Shown here in pieces: positions 42,117-50,330 of a DNA stretch of 64,000 nt. A program made the translations under genes and the position numbers. Location of the stretch: positions 1 to 64,000 of the forward strand of contig CAKURH010000003.1 in NCBI GenBank assembly GCA_934675625.1. Reading direction: 5' to 3'. The stretch's first letter is position 1. Every line of letters begins with the position of its first letter. This DNA comes from an uncultured Kiritimatiellota bacterium. GTDB taxonomy: Bacteria; Verrucomicrobiota; Kiritimatiellia; RFP12; UBA1067. The notes beneath the pieces were generated by a model that ran no database searches, was not told where the DNA came from, and was given only the letters and a program-made list of their open reading frames with translations.

Positions 42117-44101
42117 AAGCCTTGCGCATGCGAGCCCGACTCAAGGGATTCAAGCTCCGTCGCCGCCTCTTCCCAGTCGGCCGTGTAGCGGTCAATCTCG
42201 AACTGGAGCGTCCGCACCTTCCGGTTCGCCTCGGCGAAGTCGGTCGTCGGCTTCGGGTTGAAGAGTTCGGCGGACGCCTCGTCGAGCGCCTTCTGCAGCT
42301 CGTCGATCTTCTGCTCCGCCGTCTCGACGCGCTTCTTCAGCTCGCGCAGCTTCGGCGCGACCTTCGCCCGCTCCGCCGCGCGCTGCTTCCGCAAGTCCTT
42401 TTGGGACAGCCGGACGGGTGCCGAGGCCTCCGTCCCTCCCGTCTCTCTCGCCTCACGCGTCTCGCGCGCCCGGCTCTCGCCCGACGCCGCCCGCTCACGC
42501 TCCGCCTTCTTCTCACAGTAGTAGTCGTAGCCGCCCGGATACTGGCGGATGCCCTCGCGCGTGATCTCCAGGATGCTCGTCGCGACGGCCCGCACGAAGT
42601 CGATGTCGTGCGAGACGAGGAGAATCGTCCCCGCGTACTTCTGGAGCGCGTCCTGCAGGAGGCGGCGTCCGTCGAGGTCGAGGTGCGTCGTCGGCTCGTC
42701 GAGCAGCAGGAAGTTCGGCGCCGTCAGGAACAGCCGCAGAAACGCGAGGCGAATCTTCTCGCCGCCCGAAAGGACGCCCGCCGGCTTCTCGACGTCGTTC
42801 TCGTCGAAGCCGAACGCGCCGAGCTGGTTGCGAAAGACTTTCTCCGGCCCGCCGCCGTGTGCGTCCCAGGCGTTCTTTGCGTTGCGGTAGACGGTGAGGT
42901 CGGGCGGAATCGTCTCGGCGAACTCCTGCGAGAGGTAACCGGGCACGACGTTGTGCCCGAGGACGGCCTTGCCCTCCGTCGGCGAGCGCGTCCCGGCGAT
43001 AATGCGCATCAGCGTCGTCTTGCCGAGGCCGTTGTAGCCGATCAGGGCGACCTTGTCGCCGCGCGTGATGTTGAATTCGAGCCCCGAAAAGACCTGCTTC
43101 ACGCCGTCGTAGCTGAAGCCGAGGTTTTCGCAGCGGAACATCTCGATGCCGCTCGGCGGCGGCTCCGCAAGCCGCAGACGCCCGGAGTTTGTGTAGCGCT
43201 TCGGCAGCACGATCCGCGCCTCGTCGATCTTGTCGATGAGCTTCTGCCGCGACTGGGCCTGCGCGGCCTTTGTCGCCTGTGCGCGGAATCGGTCCACGAA
43301 CCGCTGCAGCTGCTCGCGGTGATGGTCCTGATTCTCCTTCGCGGCCTTCAGGTGCGCGTAGCGCACTTCGCGCTCGTTCAGGTACCAGTCGAGGTTCCCC
43401 TCGTAGCGCGTCGCCGTGCCCGCGTCGACCTCGACGATGATGTTCGTCAGCGTCCGCAGGAGATAGCGGTCGTGCGAAATGAGCATGAGCGTGCCGTCGT
43501 ACGCCTTCAGGAACTTCTGCAGCCAGTCGACGGCAGGGAGGTCGAGGTAATTCGACGGCTCGTCCAAGAGCAGCAGGTCGGGCTTCGACGCGAGGACGCG
43601 CGAGAGTTCCGCGCGCATGCGCCATCCGCCGGAGAACGACTTGAACGGCTTCGTGAACTCCTCCGTCGTGAAGCCGAGGCCGCCGAGGGCGATCTTGACG
43701 CGCGTCTCGATGTCGTAGCCGCCAAGATGCTCGAACTTCGTCTGAAGTTCGCCGTACCGCTTCATCTTCGCGGGATCCGCGAGGTCGGCCTCCAGCGACG
43801 CCATCTCGGCCTCCATTTCGGAGAGGCCGGGGATGCCCCTGAGCGCGTAGTCCAGCAGCGTCTCCTCCGGCGTGTCCGGCGCGGGGTTCTGCCGCGTGAA
43901 GCCGATGCGCGGATTCGACTCGATGACAAGCTCGCCCGTGTCCGTCGACATCTCGCCGAGGATGATCTTGAAGAGCGTCGACTTGCCCGAGCCGTTCGGG
44001 CCGACGACACCGATGCGGTCGCCCTTGTTGACGCGGAACGTGACATCCGTGAGGACGTCCTGATGTCCGTAATGGACGGAAATCCCCTTAAAGTCCAGCA
44101 T
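42113..44101 (-). CDS. ABC-F family ATPase (ribosome-associated, Uup/YdiF-like)
   Basis: A 662-residue protein with two ABC ATPase domains and no membrane segments. The Walker A sequences are GPNGSGKST and GYNGLGKTT, signatures SFSGGWRMR and LSGGEKIRL, and Walker B LLLDEPSNYLDL and LLLDEPTTHLDL. The interdomain P-site linker (REVRYAHLKAAKENQDHHREQLQRFVDRFRAQ) and a C-terminal coiled coil (from about 575) are typical. ABC-F proteins act on the translating ribosome or give antibiotic protection. The generic linker suggests a housekeeping Uup/YdiF type, not a resistance type. It overlaps miaB downstream and follows the fucosidase after 45 bases. Confidence 0.9.
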   Translation of the reverse strand: MLDFKGISVHYGHQDVLTDVTFRVNKGDRIGVVGPNGSGKSTLFKIILGEMSTDTGELVIESNPRIGFTRQNPAPDTPEETLLDYALRGIPGLSEMEAEMASLEADLADPAKMKRYGELQTKFEHLGGYDIETRVKIALGGLGFTTEEFTKPFKSFSGGWRMRAELSRVLASKPDLLLLDEPSNYLDLPAVDWLQKFLKAYDGTLMLISHDRYLLRTLTNIIVEVDAGTATRYEGNLDWYLNEREVRYAHLKAAKENQDHHREQLQRFVDRFRAQATKAAQAQSRQKLIDKIDEARIVLPKRYTNSGRLRLAEPPPSGIEMFRCENLGFSYDGVKQVFSGLEFNITRGDKVALIGYNGLGKTTLMRIIAGTRSPTEGKAVLGHNVVPGYLSQEFAETIPPDLTVYRNAKNAWDAHGGGPEKVFRNQLGAFGFDENDVEKPAGVLSGGEKIRLAFLRLFLTAPNFLLLDEPTTHLDLDGRRLLQDALQKYAGTILLVSHDIDFVRAVATSILEITREGIRQYPGGYDYYCEKKAERERAASGESRARETREARETGGTEASAPVRLSQKDLRKQRAAERAKVAPKLRELKKRVETAEQKIDELQKALDEASAELFNPKPTTDFAEANRKVRTLQFEIDRYTADWEEAATELESLESGSHAQGL

Positions 44102-44146
44102 AGCCGATGGCGCGGCCGTGCACGCCGCGCATGGAACAGGAGCCCC

Positions 44147-45580
44147 TCACTTCTTCAGCCAGATCTCGATGACGGGAATCTCGACATTCGGCTTCTTCAT
44201 CGGCAGGACGATGTTGTCGCGCCGGCCGAGGTCGCCGCCCTGCGAATGCTGGATCGACGCGCCCTTGCGGATTCCGAGTTCCGAGGCGTCATGCAGGAAC
44301 TGCGCGTACTCGACCCTGTCCGCGAAGTCGAACGGCAGCGCGCCCATCGGGTAGTTGACGAGGTGGATGTAGAGCCGGTTCGTCTCGGGGTTGTAGGTGA
44401 GCAACGAATCGACCGGCGTCTTGAATTCGGCCGGCGCGGCGGTGCACCCGTAGATCGCGCGGCTGTTGACGCGCATCCAGTCGCCGATCGCGTCGAGGCG
44501 GTCGCAGGCCCGATAGTCGAATTCGCCGCGCCCCGTCGGGCCGACGTTGAGGATGAGGTTGCCGCCGAACGCGACCGAGTTGACCAGAAGCTCGATGAGC
44601 TGGTGCGGGCTCTTCCACGTCTCCTCATCGCGGTAGTAGCCCCACGAGCCGGAGAACGTCTGACACGTCTCCCACGGCGCGTTCTTGCCGTCCACCTGCG
44701 GCCACTGGGTGACGCGGCACTGCTCCGGCGTCACGAAGTCCCAGCCGTCCTCGGTGTCCATCAGGTCGAGGCGGCTGTCGACGAGGATGCCGGGCTGAAG
44801 CTTCCGCGTGAGCTTCATCAGCTCGACCGACTCCCAGTGCTTCCAGTTCTTGCCGTATTTCGACTTGACCGTGTAGTCGTACCAGATGATGTCGATCTGC
44901 CCGTAGTTCGTCAGCAGCTCCCGCACCTGCGCGTACATGTAGTCGCGGTAGCGGTTCCAGTCGCGGCCCTTGTTAAGTTCTTCGTAGATCTCGTCGGTAA
45001 ACTTGCCGTCCGCCGGGCGGAGCGGGTGGGTCTGGTCGATCAGGTAGTCGGGGTGGTGCCAGTCCTTGATCGAGAAGTAAAGGCCGACCTTGAGCCCTTC
45101 CGCACGCGCCGCCTCGACGTATTCGCGCACGAGGTCGCGTCCGAACGGGGTCTTCGTGATCTTGTAGTCGGTCGTCTGCGTGTCCCAGAGGCAGAAGCCC
45201 TCGTGGTGCTTCGCGGTAAGCACCATGTACTTCATGCCGGCCTTCTTCGCGCGGCGCGCCCAGTCCTTCGCGTCGAAGAGGTCGGGGTTGAAGCGCGGCA
45301 GGTAGCGCTTCTCGTAGGCGTCGGGGGCGATGCGGCGGTTCGACTGCACCCACTCGTGGGCGGCGAGCTCGGAGTAGAGGCCGAAGTGGATGAACATGCC
45401 GAAGCGGTCATGCGTCCACCACGCGCGGCGGGCGTCGCGCTGCGCGGCCGTTTCGCCGAAGATGTTCCGAGGGGGCGTCGGACGGTCCTTGAGCGCGTCA
45501 AAGGCCGAGGCCGGGAGGATGGTCGCGGCCAGCGCCGCCGTCAGGATCGTGGTCTTCTTCATTGTCTGTGTCGCTTTCAT
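44147..45580 (-). CDS. GH29 alpha-L-fucosidase
   Basis: A 477-residue secreted enzyme (signal KKTTILTAALAATILPASAF). The GH29 barrel is complete: WTHDRFGMFIHFGLYS, YMVLTAKHHEGFCLWDT, LKVGLYFSIKDWHHPDY and the nucleophile Asp235 in IDIIWYDYT, followed by SWGYYRDE and NLILNVGPTGRGEF. The acid/base, which varies in this family, is not assigned. It removes alpha-linked fucose from glycans. ATG 45580 is used because the promoter at 45607 predicts a 20-base leader; ATG 45562, closer to the signal peptide, is an alternative, and neither has a good ribosome site. It has its own promoter. Confidence 0.92.
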   Translation of the reverse strand: MKATQTMKKTTILTAALAATILPASAFDALKDRPTPPRNIFGETAAQRDARRAWWTHDRFGMFIHFGLYSELAAHEWVQSNRRIAPDAYEKRYLPRFNPDLFDAKDWARRAKKAGMKYMVLTAKHHEGFCLWDTQTTDYKITKTPFGRDLVREYVEAARAEGLKVGLYFSIKDWHHPDYLIDQTHPLRPADGKFTDEIYEELNKGRDWNRYRDYMYAQVRELLTNYGQIDIIWYDYTVKSKYGKNWKHWESVELMKLTRKLQPGILVDSRLDLMDTEDGWDFVTPEQCRVTQWPQVDGKNAPWETCQTFSGSWGYYRDEETWKSPHQLIELLVNSVAFGGNLILNVGPTGRGEFDYRACDRLDAIGDWMRVNSRAIYGCTAAPAEFKTPVDSLLTYNPETNRLYIHLVNYPMGALPFDFADRVEYAQFLHDASELGIRKGASIQHSQGGDLGRRDNIVLPMKKPNVEIPVIEIWLKK

Positions 45581-45606
45581 GTTGATGTCGTGTCGTATGG
45601 TCGTGT

Positions 45607-45612
45607 AGTATA
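45607..45612 (-). promoter_or_regulatory. -10 promoter of the GH29 gene
   Basis: GGC-TATACT read leftward; predicted start near 45600. This one lacks the T of the extended TGn element. Confidence 0.5.
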
Positions 45613-45656
45613 GCCTAAACCCAAGGCCCAAATCAAGTGCCGAACCGGGGCGCGCG

Positions 45657-48104
45657 TCAGAAGAACGTCATCTGCCCCGGCATGTCCGAGAGGCGGCGGC
45701 GCGGCTTGCGCACGGCCTTCGGCGCATTCACGTCAAGCTCGTTCGCCTCCAGGTTCTTCAGGATCTCGCCCGCGCGCGCGACGACTTCCGCCGGCAGCCC
45801 CGCCATCGCGCCGACGTGGATGCCGAAGCTCTTCTCGGCCACGCCGGGGGCGATGCGCCGCAGGAAGACGACGCGCCCGCCCTCCTCCTTCACCTTCACC
45901 GTGTAGTTCTTGATGCCGGGGAACGTGTCCGCGAGGTCGGTGAGCTCGTGGTAGTGCGTCGCGAAGAGCGTCTTCGCCTTCGCCTGCGCCTTGCCGTAGA
46001 GGTACTCGGCGACCGACCACGCGATCGAGATGCCGTCGAACGTCGACGTGCCGCGCCCGATCTCGTCGAGGACGATGAGCGACTTCGGCGTCGCGTTGTT
46101 GAGGATGTTCGCCGTCTCCTGCATCTCGACGAGGAACGTCGAACGGCCGCGCGCGAGGTCGTCGCCCGCGCCGATGCGCGTGAAGACGCGGTCGAGGACG
46201 CCGAGGCGCATCTTCGCCGCCGGCACGAACGAGCCCATCTGCGCCATCACGGCGAGCGTCGCGACCTGCCGGATGTACGTCGACTTGCCGGCCATGTTCG
46301 GCCCGGTGATGAGCATGATCTGGTCGGTCGTCGTGTTGAGGAACGCGCCGTTCGGCACGAACGGCTCCGCGTCCGGCAGCTGCTCGACGATCGGATGCCG
46401 CCCGTCGACGATCTCCAGCACGTCCGAGTCGTCCACGTCGGGACGCACGTAGCCCGCCGCGAGCGCGCGGTCGGCGAGGGCGAGCGTCGCGTCAAGCGCG
46501 CCGAGCGCGAGGGACGTCTCCTGGATCTCGACCGTCTTCGCCGCGATCGTCGCCAGGATCTCCTTGTAGAGCTTCTGCTCCAGCGCGACGGCCCGGTCGT
46601 GCGCGCCAAGCACCTTCTGCTCGTATTCCTTCAGCTCGGGCGTCACGTACCGCTCGCCCGTCGTCAGCGTCTGCCGCCGGATGTAATCCGCCGGGGCCTG
46701 CGCGACAGACGCCTTCGGGATCTCGATCAGGAACCCGAAGGCGGGCACGTGCTTCACCTTCAGCTTCGCGATGCCCGTGCGCTGCTGCTCGCGCGCCTGG
46801 AACTCGGCGATCCACTGGCGGCCCTCGGTCGCGATCTGCCGCAGCTCGTCCAGCTCCGCCGAATGGCCGGACGCGATGAAGCCGCCGTCGGACAGCATCA
46901 CCGGCGGGTCTTCGGCAATCGCGCGGTCAATGAGCGAAACGATGTCGGGCTGGGGCGAGAGATTCTTGACGTGAGCGGCAAGAGGGGCTTGAGAGACCTG
47001 AGGCCGCGCGTCGCTCTCGTCTCTCATGTCGCCCAACCGTGCCAAAATCTCCGGGATCGGGCGGAGCGACGCGGCGAGGCCCTTCAGGTCGCGCGGGTTC
47101 GCGCGGCCGGCGTCGACCTTGGCGACGAGCCGCTCCAGATCCCGGACGCCCGTCAGCTGGCTGCGCAGGTGCGCAAGCGCGGCGCGGTCGTCCACGAACG
47201 CCTGCACGGCGTCGAGCCGCGCGTTCACGTCCGCCGCGCGCGCCAAGGGCCGCGCGATCCAGTTGCGCAGTGTCCGCGCGCCCATCGGCGTCTTCGTGAC
47301 GTCGAGGACGCCGAGCAGCGAGGCGTCTTTCGCGACGTCCCCGCCCGGCAGGAGCTGCAGGTGGCGCAGCGTCCCCGAATCGAGCACGAGCCCGTCGTCG
47401 GACTGGCGGATGCGCACCTTGCGAACATGGCCGAGCGAGTGGTGCAGGGTCGTCCCGACGTAGTAGAGCAGCGCGCCGGCGGCGCAGATGAGGTCGGGCC
47501 GCCCCGTGAGGCCGAAGCCGTCGAGCGCGAGCACCTTGAAATGGCGCGTCAGGCAGTCCCACGCCGCGTCCAGCGAGAACGTCCAGCTGTTCGCGTCCGT
47601 CGGCTTCAGCAGTTCGGCGGGGCAGTCGCGCGCAAGCGCCTCGTCGAGCTTTTCCTGCGACGCGAACGGCTCCACGACGAACTCGCCCGTCGAGAGGTCG
47701 AGGAGCGCGAGCCCCAGGCCCGAGACGGCCGCGACGTAGTTGTTCGTCGTCTCGTCGAGGAGTCCGTCCTCCGTGACGGTGCCGGGCGTGACGATGCGCG
47801 TCACCTCGCGGCGCACGAGCCCCTTCGCGGTCTTCGGGTCCTCCACCTGGTCGCAGAGGGCGGCGGTCTTCCCCGCGCGGATGAGCTTCGCGAGATAGGC
47901 GTTGAGCGCGTGGTGCGGCACGCCGCACATCGGCTGGTCGTTGCGGTGCGTGAGCGTCGCGCCGAGAATCGGCGAGGCGACGATCGCGTCCTCGCCGAAC
48001 ATCTCGTAGAAGTCGCCGAGGCGGAACATGACGATCGCGCCCGGCGGCACCTCGCGCTTGATCGCGAGGTACTGCCGCATCATCGGTGTCAGTTCGGCGG
48101 CCAT
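45657..48104 (-). CDS. mutS: DNA mismatch repair protein MutS
   Basis: An 815-residue MutS that recognises mismatches and small loops. Domain I begins TPMMRQYLAIKREVPPGAIVMFRLGDFYEMFGEDA, including the mismatch-wedging F-x-E (FYE). The ATPase domain has ITGPNMAGKSTYIRQ (Walker A), SLIVLDEIGRGTSTFDGISIAW (Walker B and signature) and FATHYHELTDL. The C-terminal end DMPGQMTFF resembles that of many MutS proteins. It begins eight bases after the stop of the fused activator/reductase gene, so the two share the promoter at 50251. Confidence 0.95.
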   Translation of the reverse strand: MAAELTPMMRQYLAIKREVPPGAIVMFRLGDFYEMFGEDAIVASPILGATLTHRNDQPMCGVPHHALNAYLAKLIRAGKTAALCDQVEDPKTAKGLVRREVTRIVTPGTVTEDGLLDETTNNYVAAVSGLGLALLDLSTGEFVVEPFASQEKLDEALARDCPAELLKPTDANSWTFSLDAAWDCLTRHFKVLALDGFGLTGRPDLICAAGALLYYVGTTLHHSLGHVRKVRIRQSDDGLVLDSGTLRHLQLLPGGDVAKDASLLGVLDVTKTPMGARTLRNWIARPLARAADVNARLDAVQAFVDDRAALAHLRSQLTGVRDLERLVAKVDAGRANPRDLKGLAASLRPIPEILARLGDMRDESDARPQVSQAPLAAHVKNLSPQPDIVSLIDRAIAEDPPVMLSDGGFIASGHSAELDELRQIATEGRQWIAEFQAREQQRTGIAKLKVKHVPAFGFLIEIPKASVAQAPADYIRRQTLTTGERYVTPELKEYEQKVLGAHDRAVALEQKLYKEILATIAAKTVEIQETSLALGALDATLALADRALAAGYVRPDVDDSDVLEIVDGRHPIVEQLPDAEPFVPNGAFLNTTTDQIMLITGPNMAGKSTYIRQVATLAVMAQMGSFVPAAKMRLGVLDRVFTRIGAGDDLARGRSTFLVEMQETANILNNATPKSLIVLDEIGRGTSTFDGISIAWSVAEYLYGKAQAKAKTLFATHYHELTDLADTFPGIKNYTVKVKEEGGRVVFLRRIAPGVAEKSFGIHVGAMAGLPAEVVARAGEILKNLEANELDVNAPKAVRKPRRRLSDMPGQMTFF

Positions 48105-48111
48105 GCGGCGT

Positions 48112-50193
48112 TCAGGCCTTGACCTTGCCGAAGATGTTGCCGTAGCGGTTGACGTTCAGGGCCTCGACGAACGAGGCGATCTTCGTCACCGTCGAGCACG
48201 GGTCGATGGACGCGTCCATGCAGTCGCCCTCCAGCGTCAGGAGCGGCACGTTGATCGAGCCCAGCTCCTCGCGCAGGTGCTTCGAGAGCGCACGGTCGGC
48301 GAGCGAACAGCGCCCGAACCCGTGCGTGTAGAGGATGACGCCGTTGAACTGGCCCGCCGGCACGGCGCGCTTGACGTACGAGACGCGCAGCTCCGGGTCG
48401 AGGAAGCCCGACTGCAGCAGCTTCTTCGCGAGCGAGCGGTACGGGTCCTTCGGGTCGAGCGGATCCCAGCCGACGAAGTTCGTCTCCTCGAAGACGATCG
48501 GCGCGTTGCAGGTCGTCTCGATGTAGTCGAGGTGCCGCGTGTCGTAGAACGGCGGCAGGTGCAGCCAGAGGAGGCGGTGCGTGTCGCCGATCGCGTAGCG
48601 CTTCTCGGCCCACTCCTTCTTCATCAGCAGCTCGTCGAGATACGCCTTCTGGATGTCGACGAGCTCCTGCCGGCCCCAAAGCTGCGAGAAGACGATCGCG
48701 TTGTAGACCGCCTCGCTGCCGCGCACGAGCGGCGGCGACGCGAAGCGGAGCTCCTGGCACTTCTTCGCGAGCGCGGCCGCCTCGTTCGAGAGGACGCACG
48801 CCTCTTCGAGCCGCGCCGGGTCGAGCTTGCGCCCGAACGCCTTCTCCATCTCCGAGACGGCCTCGGCAAGCCCGTCCGCCATCATCTCGATCGCGTTGCG
48901 CGAATGCGCGTTGATCGGCGTCTGCAGCGAGTAGAGCCGATCGGAGATCTTGTATTCGCGCGCGAGGTCGGCGAAGACGCGCTCGGCCTGCTGGCACGGC
49001 TGGACGGTCGAGACGATGAAGTCGGGCCGGTCGAGATCCATGCCCTCCAGCATGCGGAGGAACGAGCAGGTCTGGCCGTCGAAGCCCTTCTGCGCGGCGC
49101 GGCCGAGGGCCTCCTTCACCTTGTCCGCCCGGCGGCCGAAGAGCGCGGCGTACGTCTCCAGCGTCCGCACGCGGCAGTCCATCGCGTTCAGGATCTCCGT
49201 CGGGAAGAAGAGGTTGCGCCAGACGAGCGGCTTCGACGTGTCCTTCGAGAAGAAGTCGTGCTTCGTCGACTTGATGCGCAGGAGGACGGACTTGCCGCGC
49301 GTCGGCTCGTACTCGACCTTCGCGAGGTCGAGCTTGCCGGTGTCCTTCAGGCCGTCGAGCTGCTTGGCGATGACGGCCGCGCCGAGGGCGCCCATGACCT
49401 CGTGGTACTGCGGGATGATGATCTCGCTGCCGGTGAGCTTGCCGAGGAAGTAGGCGACGGCCTTGTTGAACGCGACGCCGCCCTGGAAGAGGATCTTGCG
49501 GCCGGGGGCGTTCAGGAGCAGCTGGCCGACCGAGTTGAGGATCGTCCGCGCCTGGGCCTTGCACGCGCCGGCGAGCAGGTCGCCGATCGGCACGCGATTC
49601 TTGAACTTGTTGATCGACGTCGCCGAGAGGACGGCGCAGACGGAGCTGAACTCGGTCTTCGAGTCGTAGTTCACGCGGTCGGCGACGTCCTCGATCTTCA
49701 CGCCGAGCTTCTGGGCGACGGAGTCGAGGAAGCTGCCCGTGCCCGCCGCGCAGACGCCGCTCATCATGCTCGTCCAGAGGTTCATCGGCGGGTTGTAGAC
49801 CATGCACTTCGAGTCCTGCCCGCCGCAGTCGATGATCGCGTCGACGTCGGGGTGCAGGAACTTCGCGCCCGCGACGTGCGCCGTCACCTCGCTGACCTGG
49901 AAGTCGTAGGGGATGAACCGCTTCGTGTCCTCGACGATCTGGCTGCCCGTGACGACGATCGCGGCGATCTTGTCGAAGCTCGTGCCGGCGACCTTCAGGA
50001 ACTCCAGCGCGAGGCGCTTCACCGCGCCGCCCGAACAGCAGCCGCACGCGCTGCAGCGGCCCGTGCAGGCGACCTTGCCGGCCTCGACGGGCTGCGTGCG
50101 CTTGTAGACGGAGCGCAAGACCTTGCCGTCTTCCGAGAGAAGGACGGCCTTGAAGGTCGTCGAGCCGATGTCGATGCCGAGATACGTTTTCAT
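48112..50193 (-). CDS. Fused BadF/HgdC-type ATPase activator and double-cubane/dehydratase-D-type protein
   Basis: A 693-residue protein in two parts. Residues 1-290 are an acetate-kinase-fold activator of the 2-hydroxyacyl-CoA dehydratase/BadF group: YLGIDIGSTTFKAVLL, DAIIDCGGQDSKC, VCAAGTGSFLD and FQGGVAFNKAVA, with cysteines that could hold a bridging [4Fe-4S]. Residues about 330-690 resemble dehydratase HgdB or double-cubane proteins: FFPTEILNAMDC, QTCSFLRMLEG, THGFGRCSLADRA and LTLEGDCMDAS. Such pairs use ATP to drive low-potential electrons onto hard substrates and are normally separate chains. Five cysteines lie within residues 43-53 (CTGRCSACGCC). ATG 50193 is chosen because the in-frame ATG 50250 abuts the -10. 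Substrate unknown; mutS follows. Confidence 0.82.
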   Translation of the reverse strand: MKTYLGIDIGSTTFKAVLLSEDGKVLRSVYKRTQPVEAGKVACTGRCSACGCCSGGAVKRLALEFLKVAGTSFDKIAAIVVTGSQIVEDTKRFIPYDFQVSEVTAHVAGAKFLHPDVDAIIDCGGQDSKCMVYNPPMNLWTSMMSGVCAAGTGSFLDSVAQKLGVKIEDVADRVNYDSKTEFSSVCAVLSATSINKFKNRVPIGDLLAGACKAQARTILNSVGQLLLNAPGRKILFQGGVAFNKAVAYFLGKLTGSEIIIPQYHEVMGALGAAVIAKQLDGLKDTGKLDLAKVEYEPTRGKSVLLRIKSTKHDFFSKDTSKPLVWRNLFFPTEILNAMDCRVRTLETYAALFGRRADKVKEALGRAAQKGFDGQTCSFLRMLEGMDLDRPDFIVSTVQPCQQAERVFADLAREYKISDRLYSLQTPINAHSRNAIEMMADGLAEAVSEMEKAFGRKLDPARLEEACVLSNEAAALAKKCQELRFASPPLVRGSEAVYNAIVFSQLWGRQELVDIQKAYLDELLMKKEWAEKRYAIGDTHRLLWLHLPPFYDTRHLDYIETTCNAPIVFEETNFVGWDPLDPKDPYRSLAKKLLQSGFLDPELRVSYVKRAVPAGQFNGVILYTHGFGRCSLADRALSKHLREELGSINVPLLTLEGDCMDASIDPCSTVTKIASFVEALNVNRYGNIFGKVKA

Positions 50194-50250
50194 TTTTGCA
50201 GCAGGTTCCTCTGGACGTTCATTCTTAGGCTTCCCTAAAAAAGAGCGCAT

Positions 50251-50256
50251 ATTATA
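50251..50256 (-). promoter_or_regulatory. extended -10 promoter of the activator-mutS unit
   Basis: TGC-TATAAT read leftward, predicted start near 50244, 51 bases before ATG 50193, with AGAGGAAC in the leader. Confidence 0.65.
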
Positions 50257-50330
50257 GCATAAACTGCCGCCATGCGGTTTCTCGAATCATCAACGCAAAA
50301 GTCCGCAACGAAACCCCGCTCAACTTCCCC

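Noticed and set aside
50194..50250. Upstream ATG (50250) as start of the activator fusion
   Set aside because: It directly abuts the TATAAT hexamer, so it would precede the predicted transcription start; ATG 50193 begins the conserved YLGIDIG motif.
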